From Cyanobacteria bacterium RI_101 (GTDB taxonomy: Bacteria > Cyanobacteriota > Cyanobacteriia > Cyanobacteriales > Microcystaceae), in assembly GCA_016471375.1 (NCBI GenBank), contig WGLZ01000033.1, positions 1 through 64,000 of the forward strand: a stretch of DNA of 64,000 nt, given 5' to 3'. The notes beneath the pieces are model-generated. The model was not told the DNA's origin, ran no database searches, and saw nothing but the letters and a program-made list of their open reading frames with translations. Below are positions 36,294-44,809 of this stretch, piece by piece. Position 1 is the stretch's first letter; every line of letters begins with the position of its first letter. Both the position numbers and the translations under genes were made by a program.

Positions 36294-36656
36294 ATGAACG
36301 CCCAAGCTATTATCCAGTCCATTGAGGCGGAATTCCTAAAAACGGATCTGCCCACGATCCACGTCGGCGACACCGTTAAAGTCAGCGTCAAGATCGTCGA
36401 AGGCGGCAAAGAGCGCATTCAGCCCTATGAAGGCACAGTGATCGCCATGCGCAATGGCGGCGTCAGCGAAACCATCACCGTTAGGAAGGTTTTCCAAGGG
36501 GTGGGGGTAGAGCGGGTTTTTCTGCTCCATTCCCCCCGTATCGCCGGCATTAAGATCCTCCGTCGGGGTAAAGTCCGCCGGGCCAAACTCTACTACCTCC
36601 GGGATCGGGTCGGTAAAGCCACCCGTATTCAGCAACGCTTTGACCGGGCGCTTTAA
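36294..36656 (+). CDS. rplS: RplS, 50S ribosomal protein L19
   Basis: A 120-residue L19, which sits at the 30S-50S interface. [24 protein letters not shown] and the basic end [20 protein letters not shown] are family signatures. trnW, secE and nusG follow in the same direction, a layout seen in other cyanobacteria. Confidence 0.97.
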   Translation: MNAQAIIQSIEAEFLKTDLPTIHVGDTVKVSVKIVEGGKERIQPYEGTVIAMRNGGVSETITVRKVFQGVGVERVFLLHSPRIAGIKILRRGKVRRAKLYYLRDRVGKATRIQQRFDRAL

Positions 36657-36759
36657 GATTGGGGCGAGGAACGCCAAAAACCCTAACAGCGGGAGCCAAA
36701 ATAGGTTATGATTGCCTAAAGGTCGGGAGACATTCCCCAACCCAGACTGCTTAGACTAT

Positions 36760-36832
36760 GCGTCCTTAGTTCAGTTGGTAGAACGCAGGTCTCCAAAACC
36801 TGATGTCGGGGGTTCAAGTCCTCCAGGGCGCG
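36760..36832 (+). tRNA. trnW: tRNA-Trp (anticodon CCA)
   Basis: A complete cloverleaf can be drawn. The acceptor is gcgtcct/agggcgc with discriminator G, the D arm gttc/gaac, the anticodon stem caggt/acctg with loop ctccaaa (anticodon CCA at 36793-36795), a five-base variable loop, and the T stem ggggg/cctcc with loop ttcaagt. No CCA tail is encoded. Confidence 0.96.
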
Positions 36833-36958
36833 TTGCTTACCCATCCTCCAGCTTGGCTTTAAGTGTCTTTTAGTTTAAAGTCGGGCTGGTTTGGTCTCGG
36901 CAGATCCTCGGATACGTATCCAGTCCATCCAGTTCTTGACAGCGGGAGCAAGCGTAGC

Positions 36959-37204
36959 GTGGCTAAAAAAGAAATGACCCCCCTCGGGCCGGCGGACGCC
37001 CAAGCGACCCGGGGAAGTCTAACTCGCAACAATTTTATCAACGACACCAAGGAAGAGTTAAGCAAGGTGGTTTGGCCCAGCCGCCAACAATTGATTAGCG
37101 AGTCCGTCGCGGTAATCCTGATGGTGACCCTAGTGGCCACAGTGATCTATCTGGTGGACAACCTCTTCAGTTGGATCGCTCAACAACCTTTCCTCTTCGG
37201 TTGA
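36959..37204 (+). CDS. secE: SecE, preprotein translocase subunit
   Basis: An 81-residue SecE with one membrane span (SVAVILMVTLVATVIYLVDNLF) after the conserved amphipathic ELSKVVWPSRQQL, which clamps SecY. The start is taken as GTG at 36959 (VAKKEM) with GGGAG ten bases upstream; an ATG at 36974 is the alternative. It lies between trnW and nusG, its usual bacterial neighbour. Confidence 0.94.
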   Translation: MAKKEMTPLGPADAQATRGSLTRNNFINDTKEELSKVVWPSRQQLISESVAVILMVTLVATVIYLVDNLFSWIAQQPFLFG

Positions 37205-37212
37205 CGCGTTTA

Positions 37213-37854
37213 ATGGCGCTTAGTGACATGACTTTTGCCGACGACTATTCCTCCAGTTCCGCTTCCGTTCAATCCGCGGCGCCCTTGGCGCCCGGCGCTC
37301 GCTGGTACGCGGTGCAGGTGGCTTCGGGGTGCGAGAAACGGGTCAAAGCCAATCTCGAACAACGAATTCACACCCTGGACGTGGCGGATCGGATTTTAAA
37401 AATCGAAATTCCTAAATCCGCGACGGTGAAAATCCGCAAGGACGGCTCCCGCCAACACGGCGAGGAGAAAGTCTTCCCCGGTTATGTCCTGATTCAAATG
37501 ATCATGGACGACAACGCCTGGCAGGTGGTGAAAAACACGCCCCACGTCATCAATTTCGTGGGGTCGGAGCAAAAGCGCCACTATGGCCGGGGGCGGGGCC
37601 ACGTGGAGCCGGTGCCCCTCAGCGCCGGGGAAGTGGAGCGGATCTTCCGTCAGGCGGAGGAGCAGGAGCCGATCCTCAAGGCTTCCATGCAAATCGGCGA
37701 CCACATCACCGTCCTCTCCGGGCCCTTCAAGGAGTTTGAAGGGGAGGTGATCGAAGTCAGCCCCGAAAGAAGTAAGCTCAAAGCCTTACTCTCCATTTTC
37801 GGCCGGGACACCCCGGTGGAATTGGAGTTTACCCAAGTGGAAAAACACGGTTAA
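37213..37854 (+). CDS. nusG: NusG, transcription antitermination factor
   Basis: A protein of about 213 residues with the NGN domain (RWYAVQVASGCEKRVKANLEQRI, EKVFPGYVLIQMIMDDNAWQVVKNTPHVINFVG) and a C-terminal KOW domain (QIGDHITVLSGPFKEFEGEV). It binds elongating RNA polymerase and couples it to Rho or ribosomal protein S10. Starts at 37213 or 37228 are both possible, neither with a strong ribosome-binding site. It is 8 bases after secE. Confidence 0.95.
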   Translation: MALSDMTFADDYSSSSASVQSAAPLAPGARWYAVQVASGCEKRVKANLEQRIHTLDVADRILKIEIPKSATVKIRKDGSRQHGEEKVFPGYVLIQMIMDDNAWQVVKNTPHVINFVGSEQKRHYGRGRGHVEPVPLSAGEVERIFRQAEEQEPILKASMQIGDHITVLSGPFKEFEGEVIEVSPERSKLKALLSIFGRDTPVELEFTQVEKHG

Positions 37855-37888
37855 ACGGCGCCGAGTTTGAAATCCGACGTTTCCGGTT

Positions 37889-37971
37889 CCCCTCCCTCGG
37901 AGGGGTTAGGGGTGGGTCAACCTTTTGATTCGAGGTCAAACCCACCCCCCAACCCCCTCCCAAGAGGGGGA
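37889..37971. repeat. Large C/G-run inverted repeat between nusG and rplK
   Basis: The arms ggggttaggggtgggt and acccacccccaacccc (with one extra C in the second) bracket ccttttgattcgaggtcaa, with further ctccc/gggag pairing outside. It is a member of the dispersed hairpin family and lies in the path of the nusG-rplK transcript. Confidence 0.7.
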
Positions 37972-38054
37972 TTAAACTGAAGTTTTCACTATCAATGGGG
38001 CTTAACCGACTCTAACCTTTTATCCACCATTAATCCTTACCTTTTTATTTAGCA

Positions 38055-38480
38055 ATGGCAAAAAAAGTCGTCGCCCTGATTAAACTCGCCCTCCCGGCGG
38101 GGAAAGCCAACCCGGCCCCTCCCGTGGGCCCGGCGCTGGGTCAACACGGGGTCAATATTATGGCGTTCTGCAAAGAATACAACGCCAAGACCGCCGACCA
38201 ACCGGGGATGATCATTCCCGTGGAAATCTCGGTTTACGAAGACCGCAGTTTCACCTTTGTCCTCAAAACCCCTCCGGCCTCGGTTTTAATCCGTAAAGCC
38301 GCGGGCATTGAAAAAGGGTCTAACGAACCCAACAAAAAGCAAGCCGGCACTTTAACCCAGGCGCAACTGCGGGAAATCGCTCAAACCAAAATGCCGGATC
38401 TCAACGCCAACGACATCGAAGCGGCCATGAAAATTGTGGCCGGCACCGCCCGCAATATGGGCGTCGCTATCCAGGACTAG
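38055..38480 (+). CDS. rplK: RplK, 50S ribosomal protein L11
   Basis: A 141-residue L11 of standard length. It forms the GTPase-associated stalk base with 23S r[30 protein letters not shown] is the N-terminal signature, and [25 protein letters not shown] the C-terminal RNA-binding domain. Confidence 0.98.
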   Translation: MAKKVVALIKLALPAGKANPAPPVGPALGQHGVNIMAFCKEYNAKTADQPGMIIPVEISVYEDRSFTFVLKTPPASVLIRKAAGIEKGSNEPNKKQAGTLTQAQLREIAQTKMPDLNANDIEAAMKIVAGTARNMGVAIQD

Positions 38481-38575
38481 AGGTTCGCCCTCGCCTAGCT
38501 ATTATCCCTATTTACGCCTAACCTTTTTTGACAACCGGGGAGAAGCGCCGCTTCGTTCGCACCCAAGGAGTAACC

Positions 38576-39292
38576 ATGACCAAAAAACTATCCAAGCGCC
38601 GTCAGGCCATTGCCGATAAGGTGGATAAAAAGACCGCCTACGAGCCGTTAGCCGCCATGGCTCTGCTTAAGGAAACCGCCACCGCCAAATTTGACGAATC
38701 GGTGGAAGCCCATATCCGGCTGGGCATCGACCCTAAATACACCGATCAACAAATTCGCACCACCGTTTCTCTACCCAAAGGCACCGGTCAAACCGTGCGG
38801 GTGGCCGTCATCGCCCGGGGGGAGAAAGTGCAGGAAGCCAACTCTGCCGGCGCCGATCTTTGCGGATCGGAGGAGTTGATCGACGAAATTCAGGGGGGCA
38901 TGATGGACTTCGACGTCCTGGTGGCCACCCCGGACATGATGCCCAAGATCGCCAAATTGGGTAAACTGCTCGGGCCCCGGGGTCTCATGCCCTCTCCCAA
39001 GGGCGGCACCGTCACCACCGACGTCGCCGCGGCCATCGCCGAATTTAAAGCCGGAAAATTAGAGTTCCGGGCCGACCGCACGGGCATCGTTCATGTTATG
39101 TTTGGAAAGGCGTCTTTTTCCGCCGAAGATTTGCTCGCCAATCTCAAAGCCCTCCAGGAAACCATCGACCGCAATCGCCCCTCCGGCGCTAAAGGTCGGT
39201 TCTGGCGCACGGTCTTCGTGGCCGCTTCCATGGGCCCCTCTATCCAAGTTGACGTTAACGCCTTAAGGGATCTCAAACTCGCCGAAGCTTAA
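38576..39292 (+). CDS. rplA: RplA, 50S ribosomal protein L1
   Basis: A 238-residue L1, the mobile stalk protein of the E-site. Conserved parts are [40 protein letters not shown] and [15 protein letters not shown]-like sequence. The ATG at 38576 follows AAGGAG by five bases, so it is preferred to the in-frame ATG at 38528. In many bacteria L1 represses its own rplK-rplA message. Confidence 0.97.
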   Translation: MTKKLSKRRQAIADKVDKKTAYEPLAAMALLKETATAKFDESVEAHIRLGIDPKYTDQQIRTTVSLPKGTGQTVRVAVIARGEKVQEANSAGADLCGSEELIDEIQGGMMDFDVLVATPDMMPKIAKLGKLLGPRGLMPSPKGGTVTTDVAAAIAEFKAGKLEFRADRTGIVHVMFGKASFSAEDLLANLKALQETIDRNRPSGAKGRFWRTVFVAASMGPSIQVDVNALRDLKLAEA

Positions 39293-39324
39293 CTTTTCTG
39301 TCAGCCTAAATTCATCATTGGCAT

Positions 39325-39452
39325 ACCAATGACCGCAGGAGCGGTTTCCGCTTAATCGCCTGCCGAGGTTAAAGCCTAAATTTCAGGATTCGCCCCGTTA
39401 ATCGGGTCGGATCTGGACTTTAGCCCCGGCTCTGGCTCCGGGGCTTTGTTGT
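39325..39452 (+). ncRNA. Ribosomal protein L10 leader with attenuator hairpin
   Basis: The gap between rplA and rplJ contains ccgcagg, gcggtttccgc and cctgccgagg, resembling the conserved core of L10 leader RNAs bound by the L10-L7/L12 complex. It is followed at 39422-39445 by the strong hairpin agccccgg/ccggggct and T-rich sequence. This probably autoregulates rplJ-rplL. Confidence 0.7.
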
Positions 39453-39491
39453 CGGCGCTTATTTCTCTCACCCCAAGGAGGTGAAACCCGT

Positions 39492-40019
39492 ATGGGAAGA
39501 ACCAAAGAAGATAAAACCGCCATCATTGCGGAAGTCAAGGAACTTTTCCAAGACGCCCAGATGGCCATGGTCATTGACTACCAGGGGTTAACGGTCGCGG
39601 AAATTAGCGATCTCCGCTCCCGTCTCCGTCCCCTAGGGGGAACTTGCAAAATCGCCAAGAACACCCTCGTTAAAATCGCCCTGGCCGAAGAAAGCCAATG
39701 GCAACCCCTCGAAACCTACCTCAAGGGAACTTCCGCCCTACTCCTCCTCAAGGACGACCTGGGCGGCGCGATTAAGGCCTACAAAAAATTCCAAAAGGAC
39801 GTCAAAAAAACCGAACTCCGGGGCGGCGTCCTAGAGGGAAAAGTCCTCAGTCAGAGCGACGTGGAAGCCATTGGCGACCTCCCGTCTAAGGAGCAACTGA
39901 TGGGGCAGATCGCCGGTTGCCTCAACTCTTTGGCCACCAAGATCGCCGTGGGCGTCAAGGAAGTTCCTTCCTCCATCGCCCGGGGCCTCCAAGCCTACGC
40001 CGACAAAGAAGCGGGTTAA
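39492..40019 (+). CDS. rplJ: RplJ, 50S ribosomal protein L10
   Basis: A 175-residue L10 that anchors L7/L12 dimers on the ribosome. MVIDYQGLTVAEISDLRSRLRPLG and CKIAKNTLVKIAL are the N-terminal signature, and the C-terminal helix binds L12. A near-perfect AAGGAGGTG ribosome-binding site precedes the ATG. It is the first gene after the L10 leader. Confidence 0.97.
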   Translation: MGRTKEDKTAIIAEVKELFQDAQMAMVIDYQGLTVAEISDLRSRLRPLGGTCKIAKNTLVKIALAEESQWQPLETYLKGTSALLLLKDDLGGAIKAYKKFQKDVKKTELRGGVLEGKVLSQSDVEAIGDLPSKEQLMGQIAGCLNSLATKIAVGVKEVPSSIARGLQAYADKEAG

Positions 40020-40116
40020 GGACATCCCGAGGGCTGAGCGTAGTCGAAGCCCGGTTCCCTTAAACCTGAATCTTCTCTCTCACTTTTTCTTTACTTAACC
40101 TTTAGGAGTCATTTCC

Positions 40117-40506
40117 ATGTCCGCCGCTACCGACACCATTCTCGAACAGTTGAAAACCCTCACCCTGCTAGAGGCCGCCGAGCTGGTTAAACAGATCGAA
40201 GAAGCCTTTGGGGTCAGCGCCGCCGCTCCTGTGGGCGGAGTGATGATGGCCGCTCCCGGCGCCGCCGCCGCGGCCGAGCCGGTGGAGGAGAAAACCGAAT
40301 TTGACGTGGTTCTCGAAGAAGTGCCCGCCGATAAGAAAATCGCCGTCCTCAAAGTGGTCCGCACCATCACCGGTCTGGGTCTCAAAGAAGCCAAAGACTT
40401 GGTGGAATCCGCGCCCAAACCCATTAAAGAAGGCACCAACAAAGACGACGCCGAAGCCGTCAAGAAACAATTGGAAGAAGCCGGCGCTAAAGTTAGCGTT
40501 AAATAA
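40117..40506 (+). CDS. rplL: RplL, 50S ribosomal protein L7/L12
   Basis: A 129-residue L7/L12 with the N-terminal dimerisation helix, an Ala/Pro-rich hinge (about residues 38-55) and the C-terminal factor-binding domain ([24 protein letters not shown]). AGGAG precedes the ATG, and a terminator follows 30 bases after the stop. A small GGGCTTCGAC-type hairpin repeat lies in the gap from rplJ. Confidence 0.98.
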   Translation: MSAATDTILEQLKTLTLLEAAELVKQIEEAFGVSAAAPVGGVMMAAPGAAAAAEPVEEKTEFDVVLEEVPADKKIAVLKVVRTITGLGLKEAKDLVESAPKPIKEGTNKDDAEAVKKQLEEAGAKVSVK

Positions 40507-40536
40507 GCGCTTTTTCTTCCATTTTAATTTTCTCTT

Positions 40537-40567
40537 TCCCCCGGTCGCCGAACTGGGGGATTTTTTT
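40537..40567 (+). terminator. Rho-independent terminator after rplL
   Basis: The stem tcccccggt/actggggga with one G-T pair, loop cgccga, is followed by seven Ts. It closes the ribosomal protein cluster. Confidence 0.85.
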
Positions 40568-40666
40568 GTTGGGTCGGCGGCGAGTCGCGGCGCCCAACCA
40601 GAGACTATTTCTATATCTCCAGAGGAGAGACTATACTCTTGTGATATCGAATAGACGGAGTTTGCC

Positions 40667-41299
40667 ATGACTAGACGGGAAAGTTGGCAAGTGTTTCTCC
40701 AGTGGGTCGGCGCCACCACGGTCAGCGTTACTCTGGCGAGGGGCGGAATAGGTTTTTTAGTTTCTCTCTTAGAAAAAGCGGTTTTATACAGCGTATCCGG
40801 CAGTCCCCAGGGGCGTATTTTGCTCGTTTTGTTCCAATCTTTCCAGCAGGGCTTCCTTGGCGCCGTTATCCTGGGGGCCGCCTTGGGTTGGGGACAATGG
40901 CTAGTCCTGCGGCGGCGCTTGTCCCTCTCTCCCCGCTTCATTCTGGCTACGGCGCTGGGGTTGGGGTTTAGCGGCTTTTTGGTTAACTATCAGTTCTTTG
41001 GTTTCGTCGGGGGGCTTTGCCTAGGACTGGCCCAGTGGTTCGTTCTCAGACGGCGCCTGCCCTGGGCGGGTTGGTGGCCAGGGGTCAACGCCATCGCTTG
41101 GGGGTTGGCCAGCGCCGGCTTGTCCTGGAGTTTTATCAGCGTCAATCCCTATGAAGGTCTCTGGCGCTGGATTCCCGACGCAACCTTAGTTTTGATCGCT
41201 CTGACAACCCTAGGAAGCGCCCTGCTCACTGGCGGAGTCCTCGTCTTATTGCTTCGTCAGCGTTCTTCCGGCGCCGGAGGGACGATGAATGGAACCTAG
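40667..41299 (+). CDS. Polytopic membrane protein with QWxxLRR repeats
   Basis: A 210-residue protein with about six hydrophobic segments and two copies of the motif GWGQWLVLRRRL / GLAQWFVLRRRL. It belongs to a widespread cyanobacterial membrane family whose function I do not know. GGAG stands six bases before the ATG, so the start is well supported. The neighbours (rplL operon and CYTH gene) give no hint. Confidence 0.8.
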   Translation: MTRRESWQVFLQWVGATTVSVTLARGGIGFLVSLLEKAVLYSVSGSPQGRILLVLFQSFQQGFLGAVILGAALGWGQWLVLRRRLSLSPRFILATALGLGFSGFLVNYQFFGFVGGLCLGLAQWFVLRRRLPWAGWWPGVNAIAWGLASAGLSWSFISVNPYEGLWRWIPDATLVLIALTTLGSALLTGGVLVLLLRQRSSGAGGTMNGT

Positions 41300-41358
41300 G
41301 CGATTAAACTAGTATTAAATAACGCTACCAGCGCCGAAAACTAGAAGAGGCAAAACTA

Positions 41359-41823
41359 ATGGCCATTGAGATTGAACGCAAATTCTTAGTCAAGGGCGAC
41401 GCCTGGCGGGAGCTAGGAACCCCCATCCTCTACCGCCAGGGCTATCTTCCCACCCAGGACGGCGTCACCGCGCGGGCGAGGATCGCTGGCGAAAAAGCTT
41501 ATTTAACCCTCAAGGGCAAAAGCCAAGGTTATAGTCGAGCCGAGTACGAGTATCCGATTCCCCTCAAAGACGCCGAGGAGATTTTAGCAACCCTCTGCGC
41601 TCAACCCTTGATCGAAAAATACCGCTACGCTATTCCCCAGGGAGATCTGGTCTGGGAAGTGGACGAGTTTTTGGGGGAAAACCAGGGGTTAATCCTGGCG
41701 GAGGCGGAACTAGAACGGGAAGATCAGCCCTTAATTCTGCCTCCCTGGATCGGCGCCGAAGTCACCGGCGACCGGCGCTACGACAACGCTAGCTTGGCCC
41801 GTCATCCCTATCGGCGCTGGTAG
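41359..41823 (+). CDS. CYTH domain protein (triphosphate tunnel metalloenzyme)
   Basis: A 154-residue CYTH protein. The defining ExExK motif is IEIERKF (residues 3-9), followed by RARIAGEKAYLTLKGK and YEYPIPLKDAEEIL, which line the tunnel with charged residues. Bacterial relatives are mostly inorganic triphosphatases; adenylate cyclase activity is a rarer alternative. AGAGG lies eight bases before the ATG. The last 35 bases overlap the convergent IscA-like gene. Confidence 0.93.
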   Translation: MAIEIERKFLVKGDAWRELGTPILYRQGYLPTQDGVTARARIAGEKAYLTLKGKSQGYSRAEYEYPIPLKDAEEILATLCAQPLIEKYRYAIPQGDLVWEVDEFLGENQGLILAEAELEREDQPLILPPWIGAEVTGDRRYDNASLARHPYRRW

Positions 41824-42142
41824 GTTGAAAGGAGAGACTACAACTACAGGCGGCGCCGGCGTTGGGGTTGCTGAAGCGGAAGCCGCCCCCCATCAGATCC
41901 TCGGCGTAATCCACCTTCAGACCCCGCAACCACTGGGCGCCGCGGGAATCGATCAAGATAACGACGCCGTCCTGCTCATACTCCTGATCCCCTTCGGCGT
42001 AATCCGGCTCCAAGCTCAGGTTGTAGTAATAGTCCAAACAGCCCCCCGGCAGAACCTCTAGGCGAAAATAGCGCCGCTCTTGATGGCGACTGCGTTGGAG
42101 GCGCTTAATTTCCTGAAGGGCGGCGGGGGTGAGGTGGATCAT
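41789..42142 (-). CDS. IscA/SufA-like iron-sulfur assembly protein
   Basis: A 117-residue HesB/IscA-type protein. The three metal-binding cysteines are Cys35 (PGGCLDYYYNL) and Cys99 and Cys101 (ACSCSLSF). The first motif deviates from the common GCSG, and the second lacks the usual Gly after the second Cys. This resembles the cyanobacterial IscA subgroup rather than SufA. It would carry iron or a cluster to target proteins in the cytoplasm. It is followed after nine bases by a small gene on the same strand in reverse order (the 68-residue gene lies upstream). Confidence 0.85.
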   Translation of the reverse strand: MIHLTPAALQEIKRLQRSRHQERRYFRLEVLPGGCLDYYYNLSLEPDYAEGDQEYEQDGVVILIDSRGAQWLRGLKVDYAEDLMGGGFRFSNPNAGAACSCSLSFQPTSADRDDGPS

Positions 42143-42150
42143 GGCGGAGA

Positions 42151-42357
42151 CTAGTCGATGCTAATGTTTTGAGGGCGAGTTTCGGCGCCGGTAAAGTCAG
42201 TGGCGGTATATTGACTCAAACCCTGCTGGGAGAGCCAAGCTCGCAGGGGATCTTCCCCTAACTTGAGACGCAGAGCGCCGGAAACAAAGCCCCCCGCAAA
42301 GGCCAGGGGTTGTCGGCAGAGTTCCTGGGTCAAGGGTTTCAGTTCGCTTAAAAACAT
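42151..42357 (-). CDS. Small conserved cyanobacterial protein, unknown function
   Basis: A 68-residue protein beginning FLSELKPLTQELCRQPLAFAGGFVSGALRLKLGEDPLRAWL. The FAGGFVSG-LRL core looks like a small conserved cyanobacterial family without known role. One weakly hydrophobic helix may associate with membranes. It sits 8 bases upstream of the IscA-like gene on the same strand, so the two probably form an operon. Confidence 0.7.
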   Translation of the reverse strand: MFLSELKPLTQELCRQPLAFAGGFVSGALRLKLGEDPLRAWLSQQGLSQYTATDFTGAETRPQNISID

Positions 42358-42394
42358 AACCGGCGGTTCCTAGCAAAATGTAGAGGCTTGCGCT

Positions 42395-43183
42395 CTAGGG
42401 TAGCGCCTTTTCCGGGTCTGGGGGGAGGAGCGCCGAGAGGGGTTGTCCGCTCAGGCAAAACCAGTGATAAGCGAAGAGATCCGGGGCGGCCTTATTTAAA
42501 GACGCCAGGGCCGGCGCCGCGGGGAAGGGCCAAAGTCGGTCGAAAATAACCTGTTCCCGCCGTAGGGCGAATTGGAGGAGGTAAACGGAAGGCGGCGCTT
42601 CTAGATTTTCCAAGAGAAAACGGGCTAGAGTTTGCAACTCTTCCCTTAAAACCGGCGCCAGGGGGTAGGGGTGTTGGTAAGCGTTGGGCATGGCCCCCTC
42701 CGTAATCGCGGCGCCGAATTGGGGTTCCCCGGCGCTCCAGATAATAGGCAACCAACAGTCTCCTAGGGTTTGGGAAGTTTCCAAAACCGGCGCTCCCAGC
42801 TGATCCCGAACCCACCGGCGCCGAGTCTGAACCGCTTCGCAGGCCCGATAAACCGCCTGTTGGGGAAAGACGAGCCAAGGGGGCAGTTGAATGGTTAAAG
42901 GACAGTAAATCTTGCCCCCCAGTTCCGTTTGCTGTTGGGCGCCCTGGGACCAGAGACTAGCCACCGCGAGGGTTTCAATCGCCGTCTCCGGGGAATAACG
43001 AGCGATAGCCCGCTTCAGCGCCCAGACCATCCGCTCCGTCACCGGGGAGGTGGCGATTAAGCGCCCTTCCTGTTTAACCTTGGCGTTGATGATAATCGCG
43101 ACCCGACCGCTCCGGTTGGGGGCTTTGAGTTCCCGATAAGGCGCGGCGCCGGGATTGACAGAGGCGGAGGACATTATTCCCAT
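42395..43183 (-). CDS. Conserved protein of unknown function
   Basis: I do not recognise this 262-residue protein. It contains RVAIIINAKVKQEGRLIATSPVTERMVWALKRAIARYSPETAIETLAVASLW and a C-terminal half with DRLWPFPAAPALASL. No signal peptide, membrane span or catalytic motif stands out. It lies 17 bases downstream of sasA on the same strand and 38 bases upstream of the 68-residue gene, so a sasA-led operon is likely. Confidence 0.75.
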   Translation of the reverse strand: MGIMSSASVNPGAAPYRELKAPNRSGRVAIIINAKVKQEGRLIATSPVTERMVWALKRAIARYSPETAIETLAVASLWSQGAQQQTELGGKIYCPLTIQLPPWLVFPQQAVYRACEAVQTRRRWVRDQLGAPVLETSQTLGDCWLPIIWSAGEPQFGAAITEGAMPNAYQHPYPLAPVLREELQTLARFLLENLEAPPSVYLLQFALRREQVIFDRLWPFPAAPALASLNKAAPDLFAYHWFCLSGQPLSALLPPDPEKALP

Positions 43184-43200
43184 GGAGCTTTTTCCCGTTT

Positions 43201-44355
43201 TTAACGATGGACAGGGAGGGTAAAGTGAAAGGCGCTGCCTTGACCCGGCACGCTATCCACCCAAATTTGCCCGTAGTGGGCTTGGATAATCTTGCGGCAG
43301 AGGGAAAGACCGAGACCGTAGCCGTCTTTGCCTTCGTCCCGTTGCAGACGAAAATGCCCCTCGAAGATGGTCTCTTGTTTCGATTCGGGGATGCCCGGGC
43401 CGGTGTCCGCCACGCTCACCTGCACTTTTTGGGTGGTGCGATGGAGAAGAGAGACCGTCACGACGCCGCCCTCCGGGGTGTATTTAATGGCGTTGTCCAG
43501 TAAATTGACCATCACTTGACGAATTAACTCTTCGTCCGCAAAGACCGGGGGCGCGTCCTGGGGTAGATCCGCCGCGAGAGTTAAGCGTTTCTCTTGAAAC
43601 TGCTCCTGATAAAGAGCGAGGACTTCCCGAAAGGATTCCTGGAGAAGCAAGGGTTCGCAGTTGACCTGAAAATGAGCGTTCATATTTCTGGAGGCCTGCA
43701 AAATATCGGTAATGAGGCGGTTCATGACCTGAAATTGCTTGCGGGTCTGGGCCATCAACTGCTCCCGCAGGCGGGGAGACTTGGGCGGGAGGGGCTTTTG
43801 TTCAATCAACTCTAGAGTGTCCACGGCGATGGAGGCGGCGGTGAGGGGACTGCGTAGATCATGGGCCAACATGGCGAGGATCTGGTCTTTAAAGCGCAAT
43901 TGCTCCAACAGCGCCGTCCGCTCCTGTTTCAGTTGAAAAATCTCGTCCGCCATTTTCATCAACTCCCCCGAATAACCCACCTCGGAAATTTCTAGCGAAC
44001 AGGACGGCGCGGGGAGGGTTTCCGGCGGCGGCGCCGCCAGTTCCTGTAATTCCTTTTCCCACCGGGGCCACCATTTCCGCAATTGCTGAACAATATTACT
44101 CCCCGCCAGAGTCTGTTTCGGTTCGGGAAAGACCTTCACCAGGGAGGGGGTCGCCACTAGGCGAAAGTGCTCTACCAGGTGGGGGTGTTCTTGAATCTCT
44201 AAAATTTGCAGTTCAAAAGCTAAGGCTGGCGCGGCTTCCTTGAGGTAGGCGCAAATGGTCTTGACGTTGTCCTGGGAGTGGGGGCGCTCGTCCACAAACA
44301 GCAAAAACTGGAGGCTGGTCGGGGAGGAGAAACCAAGTCGAGAGGGGGTTAACAT
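43201..44355 (-). CDS. sasA: SasA, circadian-output sensor histidine kinase
   Basis: A 384-residue kinase that binds KaiC and phosphorylates RpaA to pass circadian time to transcription. Residues 14-105 are the KaiB-like sensor domain (LQFLLFVDERPHSQDNVKTI, VATPSLVKVFPEPKQTLAG). The HisKA domain carries His165 in LAMLAHDLRSPLTA. The HATPase domain has LLDNAIKYTPEGG, DTGPGIPESKQ and GYGLGLSLC. No membrane segment is present, as for known SasA. Kai genes are not in this window. Confidence 0.95.
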   Translation of the reverse strand: MLTPSRLGFSSPTSLQFLLFVDERPHSQDNVKTICAYLKEAAPALAFELQILEIQEHPHLVEHFRLVATPSLVKVFPEPKQTLAGSNIVQQLRKWWPRWEKELQELAAPPPETLPAPSCSLEISEVGYSGELMKMADEIFQLKQERTALLEQLRFKDQILAMLAHDLRSPLTAASIAVDTLELIEQKPLPPKSPRLREQLMAQTRKQFQVMNRLITDILQASRNMNAHFQVNCEPLLLQESFREVLALYQEQFQEKRLTLAADLPQDAPPVFADEELIRQVMVNLLDNAIKYTPEGGVVTVSLLHRTTQKVQVSVADTGPGIPESKQETIFEGHFRLQRDEGKDGYGLGLSLCRKIIQAHYGQIWVDSVPGQGSAFHFTLPVHR

Positions 44356-44589
44356 GCAACCGGGGAACCCAGGACAGGGGACGACGGAATGTGGTCAAAG
44401 AAGGCTCTAGTTTTCATTATCGGGGATCGGGGAACCCCTGGGGGTCTCCTGCCCAAGTGTTAAGTTTTGTGACAATTGGCGATTCTGTAAAAATTTATAC
44501 CGTTTGCGTGCTAAATTAAGAGTGTCGAGGAAAAAGCCTTGACCTAGCAATCCACACTTTAGTCCCACAGACCCCCAAGGAAGACTGTT

Positions 44590-44715
44590 ATGAATACCCA
44601 ACAACAAGCCCGCGCCCTGATGAACCGTCGTCAACACGACCAAAAGCACCGTCAACAATCCATGTTGGAACGGGCCGCCAAAGAAATCGGTTTGGACAAC
44701 AATACCCAGAAGTAA
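44590..44715 (+). CDS. Small 41-residue basic protein
   Basis: ATG at 44590, preceded by aaggaa, opens a frame of 41 codons ending at TAA 44713-44715. The product starts MNTQQQARALMNRRQHDQKH and continues RQQSMLERAAKEIGLDNN; it is hydrophilic, Gln/Arg-rich and probably helical. A perfect terminator hairpin follows 47 bases later, and a promoter-sized gap separates it from sasA. The clean start, stop and terminator make it a real monocistronic small gene. I know no function. Confidence 0.75.
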   Translation: MNTQQQARALMNRRQHDQKHRQQSMLERAAKEIGLDNNTQK

Positions 44716-44762
44716 GTCGCCGCTCTCGGGAAACGCGTCCCGCAATACGGTTTAAAATTGAC

Positions 44763-44786
44763 AGAGGAGTTCGACTCCTCTTTTTT
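44763..44786 (+). terminator. Rho-independent terminator after the 41-residue gene
   Basis: A perfect 8-bp stem AGAGGAGT/ACTCCTCT with a TCG loop is followed by five Ts. Confidence 0.88.
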
Positions 44787-44809
44787 ATTGCCCCCGGCGC
44801 CGCTAGCCT

